A stretch of 64,000 nt of DNA from Glycine soja (taxonomy: Eukaryota; Streptophyta; Magnoliopsida; Fabales; Fabaceae). Made by a program: the position numbers and the translations under genes. The DNA lies in assembly GCF_004193775.1 (NCBI RefSeq), contig NC_041016.1:40524522-40588521 (forward strand), given 5' to 3'. Shown here piece after piece: positions 22,441 through 33,903 of the stretch (its first letter is position 1; the number at the start of each line of letters is the position of its first letter). Below the pieces are notes generated by a model that had not been told where the DNA came from, did no database searches, and worked only from the letters and a program-made list of their open reading frames with translations.

Positions 22441-23902
22441 TGTAGTTAGTCGGTGAAAACAACTAACTTTTGTGTATAAAACTTGTGTATATTGTATCAA
22501 ACTTCTCCAATTTATAGTTTTTTTTATAATATTATAAGTACTTTATGTTAAATATAGGTAATAGATAATTTATAGTTTTGTTTTCTGTGTTTAATAATCG
22601 ATTTCTCTCAATTTCAGGTTAATTAGGAAAATTGGCAAAAGTGTTGTTTTCACCTTCTCGCTAAGCCAATCTGTTGTTGGCTTAGTGAGCATTCGCTAAG
22701 CACGCCACTCAGTGGCTAAGCTCGAGGAAGAATCCAGAAGAAGATGAGCTGTCAGGTTCGCTGAGCGCACCACTCCAGGTCATCAAGCGCACCGCTTCAG
22801 CTCATCCGCTAAGCGAGAGAAGCGTGCTAAGCCATAATCCACTTATGCACGCTAAGCGATCCAGATTGGCGCCAACCGCGCGAGCATGGACCAACCCACC
22901 TATTTAAGCTTGAAATCAGATTTTTTGAGGGAGTTTGGCATTTTTCTTGAAGAAGCCTCTGCATGCACAAGAGTCTGGCCTTGGCTTGAAGCTTTTGCAT
23001 GTTTAGGAAGTTGTAGAGAGAGAAAGGTCCAAGTTCCAAAGAGTTCTGAGAGATTTTGTTGTGTGAAGATCTGCAGAGACAAGAGCTCGAAGCGGAAGCT
23101 ATTTTGAAAACTTGAGATGAGTTTGTGAGTGATTGTGAGATCCTAGAGGTGAAGGAGACATCCTCACCACTTGTATTTTTGCTATCTTTCATCTTGTTCT
23201 TCTCTGTGCTGTAAAGGAGGTTTCCGGACCATGGAAAGCTAAATCCTCTATTAGATCTTCCCTGTAGGTACCTGATGTAAATATATTTCTATCTATGTAA
23301 TGATGTTTTGTGTGTTCTCTGTGCTATCTGCTTTTCATTCCAGTATGCCTTTACCTTGATCACGTAGATGCATGCTTTGTTAGGGTCATTCAACAGTGAA
23401 AACTGGTCTGATTCTAAACTCCTCGATAGTACGGGGCCAAGTTGTTGTGCTGTCACGAGGAATCAGGGTACAAGAACTTAGTTGTGTATGTGTGTCTTAA
23501 TGCGGTCCTGGTTGAGTTTAGTCTTACAAGAGGAATCTGCGGACGAGGCTTGATTAGGATTAGGCTAGGCTATCATGAGGAATCGGGGTCTAGCAGTCCA
23601 GGAGACAACATAGGAATACATGGGCATTGTTAGATAGAGAACATATGTTTTAGCATCAGGAACCTATTAGGAAGACCAACGCGTTCTCTACTTGTTTTTA
23701 CACAACATTTCTCTTGCGCGATTTTCTTTCTTTTTGCATAGATAGTTTACATACCTGTTCATAACCATAATCATCTTTTCATACCAGACACCTATTTACC
23801 GAAATAGCTTGTCAGATAACACAAGTTCCGCGAGAGTTCGATACTCGGTTCTTACCGTTTTATACTACTTGTGCGATCCGGTACACTTGCCAGTGGCGAA
23901 CA
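22441..23902 (+). repeat. 3' LTR of Athila-like element A
   Basis: 1462 bp from TGTAGTTAGTCGGTG to CAGTGGCGAACA. It matches, in inverted orientation, the LTR at 29632-31021: the start TTAGTCGGTGAA, the promoter-like CACCTATTTAAGC near 22898, and the end TACTACTTGTGCGATCCGG. The first 400 bases contain a cluster of GCTAAGC motifs. The 5' LTR lies outside the window. Confidence 0.8.
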
Positions 23903-24129
23903 ACTAGCTCCTACTTTAAGCTCTGGTCTCTGTAGATCTTCCCACAACAAAATCTCTCAAAACTCTCTGGAACTTGGACCTTTCTCTCTCTAGAAACTCT
24001 AGACATGCAAAGCTCTGAATCCCAGTCGAAACTCTCTCTAAAATCTGATTTCAGGCTTAAATAGGTGGCCTTGTTTGTGCTCGTGCGCTTAGCGCACATT
24101 AGTGAATTTCGGCTTACACGTTCCTTTCT
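23903..24129 (-). repeat. fragment of an Athila-like LTR (element B, minus strand)
   Basis: Matches 30445-30670 of the LTR at 29632-31021 in the same orientation (CTCTGGTCTCTG(C/T)AGATCTTC, AACTTGGACCTTTCTCTCTC, TTAAATAGGTGG). It is cut at its left edge by the end of element A and interrupted at 24130 by a Sirevirus-type element; the rest resumes at about 28667. Confidence 0.75.
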
Positions 24130-25918
24130 TGTAGAAGCAAGCTTGATGATGAATCAAGATTGAATCAAGGAGTTTTGATGATAACAAAGATGATGACAAA
24201 AAGCTCAAAAGTCAAGATCACTTCATGATAACAAAGATGATAACATTCAAGAATGAGTTCAAGATTGAGTCAAGAACACTTCAAGGATCAAGAGCAAATT
24301 TGATTTCAAGAATCAAGAATCAAGATTCAAGATTCAAGATTCAAGAATCAAGAATAATCAAGATCAAGATTCAAGACTCAAGATTCAAGATTCAAGATTC
24401 AAGACTCAAGATTCAAGAATCAAGAGAAGACTTAATCAAGATAAGTATGAAAAGGTTTTTTCCAAAACTGAGTAGCACATGGATTTTTCTCAAAACATGT
24501 TTACCAAAGAGTTTTTACTCTCTGGTAATCGATTACCAGATTATTGTAATCGATTACCAGTAGCAAAATGGATTTGAAAAAGTTTTCAAATGAATTTACA
24601 ACGTTCCAATTGATTTCAGAAAGTTGTAATCGATTACAATGTTTTGGTAATCGATTACTAGTTCCTTTGAACGTTGAAATTCAAATTCAAATGTGAAGAG
24701 TCACATCCTTTCACATAAAAGCTTTGTGTAATCGATTACACTGATTTGGTAATCGATTACCACTGATTATTTCTTAATAAATCAAAAGATGTAACTCTTC
24801 AAATGGTTTTTGACTTTTTCAAATTGGTTTTAAGTTTTTCTACAAGTCATAACTCTTCTAAATGATTCTCTTGACCAGACATGAAGAGTCTATAAAAGCA
24901 AGGCTTTGTTTTGCATTTTCAATCAATCTTTCTATCAATTCAATTAATCTTATACAATCCTTTACAAGCCTTGAATCTCTTTGAACTTCTTCTTCTTCTT
25001 TGTGCCAAAAGCTTTCCAAAGTTTTCTGGTTTCCTAAACCTTGAAAACTTGTGCTATTCATTCTTTTTCATCTCTTCTCCCTTTGCCAAAAAGAATTCGC
25101 CAAGGACTAACCGCCTGAATTCTTTTTGTGTCTCTCTTCTCCCTTTTCCAAAAGAACAAAGGACTAGCTGCTTGAATTCTTTTGTGTCTCCCTAAAAGAC
25201 TAACCGCCTGAATTCTTTTGTGTCTCCCTTCTCCCTTGTCAAAGAATTCAAAACGACACAGTCTGAGAATTCTTTTGATTCTTCCCTTTCCCTTATACAA
25301 AAGTTTTCAAAGGACTAACCGTATGAGAATTCTTTTGTATCCCCATTCACAAAGTATCAAAGGTTTAACCGCCTGAGATCTTTGTCTTAACACATTGGAG
25401 GGTACATCCTTTGTGGTACAAGTAGAGGGTACATCTACTTGGGTTGTTGACTGAGAACAAGAGAGGGTACATCTCTTGTGGATCAATTCTAGTGGAGGGT
25501 ACATCCACTAGTTTCAAAGAGAACAAGGGAGGGTGCATCCCTTGTGGATCTTTGCTTGTAAAAGGATTTTTACAAGGTTGAAAGAAATCTCAAGGACCGT
25601 AGGTCGCTTGAGGACTGGATGTAGGCACGTGTTGTTGCCGAACCAGTATAAAAACTCTTGTGTGTTTGTCTCCTTCTTCCCTACTCTTGTACTTTTCGCT
25701 GTGCATTTTAATTCCTGCTTTTACTTTTGGTTAACTTTCTTTTCTGTTCTTCATTTGCTTAACAACATAGTAAAAGTCGTAGAAGAGTAAACTTTTAATT
25801 AGTAAAGGTTTAGGAATAATTAATTCAACCCCCCCTTCTTAATTATTCCAAGGCCACTTGATCCAACAAGTGGTATCAGAGAAAGTATCTTGTAGAAAGC
25901 TTAACCACTTCAAGATTC

Positions 25919-26197
25919 ATGGCCTCTTTAAATTCTTTGTTTCTCAAAAGTATTTTTAGGAACAGGTCAAATCTAAAATCATTTCAAGATTATGATGAAG
26001 ACCAAGCCAACTTGTGTCTCATGACAAAATCTCATGAAAACAACCAAGAAGAATCTGTAAGGAAGAAGTGGTACATCGACAGTGGATGTTCCAAGCATAT
26101 GACAGGAGATGTATCCAAGTTTACAACCTTTTCCCCAAGAAAAGTGGACATGTTACGTACGGCGACAACAATATTAGTAAAATCTCAAAAAAGGTAA
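25919..26197 (+). pseudogene. copia pol fragment with protease motif
   Basis: The ORF begins MASLNSLFLKS and contains KKWYIDSGCSKHMTGDVSKF, the aspartic protease motif (DSG) of Sirevirus/copia pol. Gag and the rest of pol are absent around it. The short frame ends at 26197 and the next 1.4 kb is AT-rich without a gene. Confidence 0.8.
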
Positions 26198-27613
26198 CAT
26201 CTAAGCCATCTCTATGAATTAAGGTATGATTAGTATTTTCAGTTAAGTTATTTTTGTGGATAATAGAAAATAATTGTTGAAATTGTTTGATTGTGTTTAC
26301 AATGTTTAATTAACTATATTTAGTTTTAATTTTGAATATATATGATAAATTGAATTTTGTTTAAATTGATTAATGCTTGAATTGCTTATGTTTTGTTTGC
26401 TTTGACATGATAGAATAATTGAATTAAGTAAATAATTATCATAATATGTGTTGATGATTGTTATTTGATACTTAAAATTTAGTGTTTAATTCTCTGGTAA
26501 TTGATTACCACTATGTGTAATTGATTACAGTAGAACAGACTTAGTTCTATAAATTGAAGATAAGTCCAAAATTATTTGATTATGTTAAAATTTATCATGA
26601 TTAATTAACTATATTTAGTTTAAAAGAATTTCAATATACATGATTGATTTTTTGTCTTTGGTAATTGTGTCCAACTTTTTAGAAGTTTGAAAATTAAAAT
26701 TTGGAAGTTATTGGAAGTTTGAAAATTAAAATTTGAAAGTTATTGGAAATTAAAAGTTGAAAATAGAAATTGGAAGTTGAAAATGGAAGTTACTAGAAAT
26801 TGAAAGTTGAAAATGGAAGTTGAAAGTTGGAAGTGGAAGTTATTGGAAGTTGGAAGTTGAATTTGAAATCTAAAATTTAATATTTGAAATTTGAAATTTA
26901 TGAAATTTGAATTTTTTAAAAGTATTGTGCATAGTTAGTTGATTATTAATTAAATTAATTAATTTGAAATATTTGATGATTGATTGTGCTTAAAAGTTAT
27001 GTTGATTATTTTGATAATATATATTTTTAAAATGATTATGCATGATTTTTGATGTGATATGTGATTAGTCATTTATGAATGGTTATGTATGGTTTTATAT
27101 CTCTTGTATGATTCTTGCATAATTTTTTAAATATGACATGTGAATTACTTGCTTAAGGTTCATTCATAATTTTTTTCAAAATCCATTATGTTATATTTAT
27201 TTATTTTTATATAAGAATTTTCATATATAAAGTATCTTTTTTATTCAGAAAAATGTGTTATCAAGCATGAGCATGATAAAGATATTGAGCATGTAGATTT
27301 CAGAGAAAATAATGATTACATGATTGATTGAGTTCTTTGAACTTTCTAAGTTTTTAAATTATCTTTAACAAATCTGAATGTTTGATAATGCATGTGATCT
27401 ATATATCCTTCAATCCTTGTTTGATATGTTTGAATTACTTGATTGATTGTCCAAAATATTTTTTTATGCTTTTCAAAATTATTATATTGTATTTCAAATA
27501 AAATTATTTTGATATGATAAAACCTTATATGATAATAAAAACTCATCTTGGTAAATGTTGATAGTCAATTAGCACTTAGTCTTAGGAAAAATGTGACTGT
27601 GTTTTAAAAATTT
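26198..27613. other. AT-rich interior of the Sirevirus-type element
   Basis: No gene. 26680-26900 is a simple-sequence-like run in which TTGGAAGTT, TTGAAAGTT and GAAAATTAAAA alternate; the rest is AT-rich without clear repeats. Confidence 0.5.
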
Positions 27614-27727
27614 GTAGATACTAAAAACCAACTTGTAGATATCTTTACAAAACCACTAACCAAAGACTCTTTCTACACCATTAGAAGAGAATTAGGACTT
27701 CTAGATGCAAGTGACTTAGACAAATGA
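27614..27727 (+). pseudogene. C-terminal end of copia pol (RNase H tail)
   Basis: This frame gives VDTKNQLVDIFTKPLTKDSF and then IRRELGLLDASDLDK before a stop at 27725. It is the usual last segment of a copia polyprotein (the DIFTKPL motif). Together with the protease scrap it shows that everything between was lost. Confidence 0.85.
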
Positions 27728-28666
27728 TTTATGTTTTGATAACTTATGACTTATTTGTTATTTATGCACACATGCTTCTATTATAATGTGAGGATAATCT
27801 ATTATCTTGTTTGATTTCTATAAGCTTCTCTTTTCTTGTTTAATTATTATATTTTGTTTTTAATCCTTGTATTTGGCTATGTTTTTATGACATTTGAGCA
27901 CTTATTATTTCTTTTTAATATTTGTTTAGTATGACTGAACATGATGATTATATTTACTTGCTCTTGGTTGTTTATGGTTATGAATTTTAAACTTAATTAT
28001 TTTGATAATATATGATCAGTGGTATGTACTTTTATTTGGTTATTATGAATGACTTTCTGGATTATATGACATTCTATGAAGTATTATCTTTCTAAGATTG
28101 ATGAATGGTTAAGTTATCTTGTTTGATTGTTTTCTATTCTCTTGTATGATTAGTCATTTATGTATGTTTTATATTTGTTACGCACTTTGGCTTTTTGTTG
28201 ATGCCAAAGGGGGAGAGAAATAGGGAATAAATCAAGAACTCACATAAGTAATTAACTTAATTTCAAATGAAGCATAAACTCAAAAACAAAAGGGGAGCAT
28301 GGAAATTTATGCGAGTGATCGACTAGGAAAAAGTGTGTGTGTGTGTTTCTTGATTTTAGAGTTGTTATCATAAAAAAGGGGGAGATTGTAGAAGCAAGCT
28401 TCATGATGAATCAAGATTGATTCAAGGAGTTTTGATGATAACAAAGATGATGACAAAAAGCTCAAAAGTCAAGATCACTTCATGATAACAAAGATGATAA
28501 CATTCAAGAATGAGTTCAAGATTGAGTCAAGAACACTTCAAGGATCAAGAGCAAATTTGATTTCAAGATTCAAGATTCAAGATTCAAGAATCAAGAATAA
28601 TCAAGATCAAGATTCAAGACTCAAGATTCAACAATCAAGAGAAGACTTAATCAAGATAAGTATGAA

Positions 28667-31021
28667 CTGAAGCGGTGCACTTAGTCTGATGAAGCGATGC
28701 GCTTAGAGAACCTGTATAGCTCATCTTCTTCCAGAGTCTTCCTCGCACTTAGCCCATGAGTGTTACGCTTAGCGGACGCTCTCGCTAAGCCAGCAGATTG
28801 ACTTAGCGAGAAGGTGAAAAACAACACTTTTCAAAGCTTGCCTAATTAACCTGAAATTGAGAGAAAATGATTATTAAACACACAAAATGGAAGTATTAAG
28901 TATTTATTACCTATACTCAACAGAAAATACTTATAACACTACAAAATAACCATAAATTGGACGAGTTTGATACAATTTACACAAGTTTTATACACAAAAG
29001 TTAGTCGTATTCACCGACTAACAACTCCCCCAAATTTATGGTTACATATTTCAATGAACGTTGCCAAGTGTGCTAGGGATCTTCATTAGGTAATCCTTGA
29101 AATAAGTTCCCCTGTATTAAATGAATTAAGGAATGTGGGTAGTTGATGTTGTTAGCATGCACTTCAGGACGTGCAATGCTGGTGAAAAATTGTGGTACTG
29201 AACTACTTGAGTAATCCTCAAGGGTAATCCTCTGTCATGCTCTTCTGCCATGGTAATGACTTCAGGTAATTGAGTGACAGATTCCATTGATGATGGTGAA
29301 TCAGGTGATAGTAAGTTAGAGAAATGAGTCTTCTCCTCAAGAATGGATGCAACTGTTCTGTCTTGCAAAAGTTTCCTTCTCCTCTCGACCCTGTTCCTTT
29401 GCAATGTAGCTTCAATTTCTAAGTCCAGAGGAACTAAATTGCCTATGGGAGATCTATGCATATACAATACTAACAAAACAACGATTATCTAGTTTAACAA
29501 GAAAAGACAAATAAGAATTAAGAACAAATATTCACAAAAACAATCAAAGAATAACAAATAAAGAATAGACACCTAAAGACAAACTAACTTCCCAAATAAA
29601 AAGAAGTTTCCCAACAACGGCACCAAAAACTTGTTCTGCTTCCGGTAAGTGCACCGGATCGCACAAGTAGTATAAAATGGTAAGAACCGAGTATCGAACT
29701 CTCGGGGAACTTGTGTTATTTGGTAAGCTATTTCAGCAAATAGATGTTTGGTGTGTAAAGATAAGTATGAATATGAATATGTGTATAAACTATCTGGGCA
29801 AAAAGAAAGAAAATCACGCGAGAGAAATGATGTGTAAAAACAAGTAGAGAACACGTTGGCCTTCCTAATAGGTGCCTGATGATAAAAAGATATTCTCTAT
29901 CTAACAATGCTCATGTGTTCTTATGGTGTCTCCTGAGATACTAAACCCCGATTCCTCATGATAGTTTAGCCGAATCCTGATCAAGCATCATTCGTAGATT
30001 CCTCCTTTAAGACTAAACTCAACCAGGACCGCATTAAGACACACATACATAACTAACTTATCGCACCCCGATTCCTCGTGATAGTACGACAATTTAGCCC
30101 TGCACTATCAAGGACTTTAGAGTCAGACCAGTTTCCACTATTGAATGGCCCTAACAAAGCATGCATCTACGTGATCAAGGTAAAGGCATACTGGAGTGAA
30201 AAGAAGATAGCACAGAGAACACACAAAACATCATTAAATTGATAGAAATATATTTACATCAGGTACCTACAAGGAAGATCCAACAGAGGATTTAGCTTTC
30301 CATAACCAGGAAGCCTTCTTTACAACAAAGAGAAGAACAAGATGAAAGATTGCAAAAATACAAGTGGTGAGGATGTCTCCTTCACCTCCAGGATCTCACA
30401 ATCACTCACAAACTCATCTCAAGCTCTCAAATTGGCTCCTGCTTCAAGCTCTGGTCTCTGCAGATCTTCACACAACAAAATCTCTCAAAACTCTTGGAAC
30501 TTGGACCTTTCTCTCTCTAGAAACTCTAGACATGCAAAGCTCTGAATCCCAATCCAAACTCCCTCTAAAATCTTATTTCAGGCTTAAATAGGTGGTCGTG
30601 TTCGTGCTCGTGCGCTTAGCACACTTATGGACCACTTAGCGCACATTAGTGAATTTCGGCTTAGCGCGTGCCTTTCTCGCTTAGCGGATGAACTGAAGCG
30701 GTGCGCTTAGTGAGATGAAGCGGTGCGCTTAACGAACCTGTACAACTTATCTTCTTCCAGAGTCTTCCACGCGCTTAGCCCATGAGTGTTGTGCTTAGCG
30801 GACGCTCGCTAAGCCAGTAGTTTGGCTTAGCGAGAAGGTGAAAAACTTCAAAGCTTGCCTAATTAACCTAAAATTGAGAGAAAATGATTATTAAACACAC
30901 AAAATGGAAGTACTAAGTATTTATTACCTATACTTATCAGAAAATACTTATAACACTACAAAATAACCATAAATTGGACGAGTTTGATACAATTTACACA
31001 AGTTTTATTCACTGACTAACA
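28667..31021 (-). mobile_element. Athila-like element B, minus strand, interior deleted
   Basis: The 5' LTR on the minus strand is 31021-29632 (1390 bp; TGTTAGTCAGTG to CAGAACA). A primer-like stretch TTTGGTGCCGTTGTTGGGA lies just inside it (29609-29627), resembling the tRNA-Asp-type site of Athila elements (TGGCGCCGTTG...). Only about 600 bp of interior remain (29024-29631); a short minus ORF at 29126-29476 has no recognisable domain. The 3' LTR starts at 29023 after a purine tract TTTGGGGGAG and is broken by the Sirevirus-type element. It lies inverted relative to the related LTR of element A. Confidence 0.8.
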
Positions 31022-32530
31022 CACATAACAGAGGGTACCCCTAAGGGTACATAGATCACATTCAATCCCTAAAAATAAAACTAATCGACGGTCGCACGAA
31101 GAACACAAAACAAGAGAACAATGTAGGGAATGATCACGGTCACAATTCGATAGCGCCTCGGCTTTGTTTTCTCTTCTTTCTCAATTCCCTCAAGTACTAA
31201 ACCTTTGAACCCGTTAAAACACCCCTAGGATGCCTATTTATAGGCAAAAGGCCACTTTGGGGCCGTTGCAGCTCGCCCAGGCGAGCTAATTTCTTAACCA
31301 TGAAGTTATTTGATGGCCCAGGCAAGCCAAATGCGAGCATGGGTGAGCTAGGGTCCAGAAAAACCCAAAAAAAGACCCTTTTTGATGCAATCCTCCCTAG
31401 GAAGGGACCAGCTACTAGGGCCATGAGCAAGAGGCTCCAGGAGGATTGGGCTAGAGCTGTTGAAGAAGGCCCGAGGGTTCTCATGAACCTCAGGGTAAAT
31501 TTTTGAGCCCATGGGCCAAGGTTGGGTCCACTGATCTTTGTACATATTAGATTAGAATTTCATTATTTTTTTATCTTTGTAGTTAGGGCTCCATAATGTA
31601 GGTAGCATATCCTAGAAATATAGGATTTTTCAGCCCTTGTATTTTAGGACACCTAGACTTGTTTTTGTATTAGGGGTAGTTTTGTAATTTCACATGAACT
31701 AAGTGAATATTTGATGTTTGTGTTGGGAAATAAATGTAATTGAATTGGTAGAAGCCCAATTCAATTAAATTTTAGAGGGGGAGGTGAGCATTTGCTTACT
31801 ACACCCCATTACCACACCATATAGTCACACTTTCTGCATGTCCTTCATGCTTTACATGTCTCATGACACCTAAGCACACTTAGTGGAGAATCTTGGAATT
31901 GATCTTGGATTAGTGGGCTAAATCATAACTGAAATTCACTAATCCTAATTAGTGAAATTTTGGCTCCAAAATTTGGCTCCATAGATTCAATTTCAAATTC
32001 AAGTGAAATTTGAATTGAAATTCAAATTTCCCTCCAATTTTGTGTGACACTTAGGCTTTAAATAGAGGTCATGTGTTTCCATTTTTTCAAATTTGATCAT
32101 TTGAGAATTAAACTTTAAAGTTCAGACTCCTTTAGAGGCACTAAATTTCGTGCTCTTCTCTTTCTCTCCCTTCATTCATCTTCTTCTACCTTCAAGCTCT
32201 TATCCATGACTTCCTATGGTGGTGAGCTTCTTCTAGACTCATCTTCTACTTGAAGTGGCGCCTCCATTCATCTTTCTCCTTCTCCATTCCTCTGTAATCA
32301 GACCTCAAGAAGCAAAGGAATCCATTGATGAAGAAGATCTAAGGCCTATAAGCTCTATATGGAGCTACATCACTTTTGCCCCCTTCCTTGGTATCGTTTT
32401 GTATTCTTGATCAAAACACTGAGTGATCCTTTGCTTTATGCGGTAACTGATGTCGAACACCATAATTCGGCTAGCGAGAATCGAAACATTAGTGAATGAT
32501 AGTCCTCAGACGAAATTAGGGTTTGATAGG
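31022..32530. mobile_element. LTR remnants of chromovirus type
   Basis: 31022-31290 looks like part of an LTR (CCTATTTATAGG at about 31228; GCCCAGGCGAGCT at about 31274). From about 31300 the + strand has a frame with KGPATRAMSKRLQEDWARAV and RVLMNLRVNF, stopping at 31506. This resembles the very C-terminus of a gypsy pol, which in chromoviruses can reach into the 3' LTR. The sequence to about 32480 is LTR-like, with CTTTAAATAGAGG at about 32055. No clear ends or target duplications were found, so the borders are approximate. Confidence 0.5.
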
Positions 32531-32559
32531 GGTATATTTCTTCACTAGATTCTTCCCCT

Positions 32560-33530
32560 TTTGCTTCTTAACTTTCACTAGAGAAAGGTGAAGTAGTAGC
32601 AATGTCTTGGCCCCTCATAATCATGGTTTTCTTGGTGGGGCATTGAGAAGCAATGTGTCATCTTCCAAGACATTTAAAGCACTTTATAGAGCTAGTCTTT
32701 TCTTACATACTAGCCTTGGGGGTTTGCTTTTCTATTGTCTTCCCTTTATCATCTTTGGGCTTAGAAGGTGCAGCCCCTAAGGTGCCTTGACCTTGGTATT
32801 TCTTTGGATAAGAGTTAGAGCCATAAGATTTTGAAGTAGGCTTCCTTTTAAGTTGTTGCTCTACCCTTATGCAAAGTTGGACTAGGTCATCTAGGTCCCT
32901 ATATGGAAGGAGTTTAACCTTGTCCCTCACTTCCATATTAAGTCCACTAAGGAACCTAGCAATACTTGTTCTTTCCTCTTCCCTAAGTCAACTTTCTAAA
33001 GGAGTATTTCCATTTGTTGCCTATACTTTTCAACATTCATACTCCTTTTTCTAAGCCTTTGGAACTTGTTCATAAGCTCCCTTTCATAGTAGGAGGGGAT
33101 ATGCCTCTTCCTAAGGGCACTTTTCAAGTCATTCCAATACTCTACTGGAGGATCCCCATGAATCCTTCTTTCCTTAACAAGGGAAGTCCACGAATAGAGG
33201 GCATACCCTTGGAAGCTTAGGGTATCCAAAGGAACCTTCCTTTCCTCACTTGTATGATGGCAAGCAAAGAGTTGTTCAACCTTCATTTCCCAATCTAAAT
33301 AAGCCTCTACATTGTCCTCCCCATGGAAGCATGGGAGGTTAAAGTTAGCCTCTTGAGGCTTTCTTTCATTTTCTCTCCTATGGGAGTAAGGCCTAGGATG
33401 TGACCTATGCCTTCCTCCATAATAGTCACTAAGTTCTTCACTTAGGCTCTGGTAGGAGCCATGATTACTATAGGAGACATGTTTTTCTTTTCTTAACTCA
33501 TTTGTGTGTAAACTAGGCGGATCCTAAGAG
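32560..33530 (-). pseudogene. Ty3/gypsy (chromovirus) gag, broken
   Basis: The minus strand gives MKVEQLFACHHTSEERKV, LYSWTSLVKERRIHG, YWNDLKSALRKRHIPSYYER and MNKFQRLRKRSMNVEKY (33286-33000). After a frameshift it gives MEVRDKVKLLPYRDLDDLVQ and RVEQQLKRK (32936-32830). A CCHC knuckle with a stop inside it (CFKC...HIASQC) lies near 32690-32640. The order capsid, basic linker, zinc knuckle is that of gypsy Gag. The flanking sequence, 33531-33771, holds nothing recognisable. Confidence 0.75.
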
Positions 33531-33851
33531 TGTTCGGATGAACACATTTAAGGTTCCCAACAAAACAATCACTATTCAAAGGAAAAATTGCCGAAAATTA
33601 TTACACACAAATGGAAGTAGGGTAACCTATTGGAGGCTGCCAACACACTTCCAATGAAAGGCCTTTTTGTTACAAAGTTTGAAAACAATGAAGGTAAATG
33701 TACAAGTGTCCAATTACAAGTAAATTGGCAATTACAAAATTATAAAAAAAGTCCTCAATTTTGGTGGTTGTTGTGACATCCTGGAATTTCTAACCGGAAT
33801 TTTGTAAGTATTACATTTAAATAATTACATATATATATATTATATTATTCA

Positions 33852-33903
<52 letters not shown>

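Larger units (their letters stand above)
24130..28666 (+). mobile_element. Sirevirus-type Ty1/copia element, largely deleted
   Basis: The 5' LTR is 24130-25868 (1739 bp; TGTAGAAGCAAG to TTGATCCAACA). A primer site TGGTATCAGA at 25871 fits initiator tRNA-Met. The interior keeps two pol scraps. Before the second LTR a purine tract AAAAAAGGGGGAGAT (about 28372-28386) leads into TGTAGAAGCAAGC at 28387, and the phrase GCCAAAGGGGGAGA at about 28204 is typical of Sireviruses. The 3' LTR is cut after about 280 bp, at 28666, where the host LTR (element B) resumes with a small piece missing. Thus insertion into B was followed by a deletion that removed most of the 3' LTR. Confidence 0.85.

Noticed and set aside
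22886..23192. ORFs on both strands in the Athila-like LTR (also 30342-30591)
   Set aside because: Located around the LTR promoter and leader, with no domain, and not conserved in frame between LTR copies.
31300..31506. Stand-alone 68-residue gene
   Set aside because: Its RAMSKRLQEDWA motif fits the C-terminal tail of a gypsy pol at an LTR border, so it was listed as a remnant instead.
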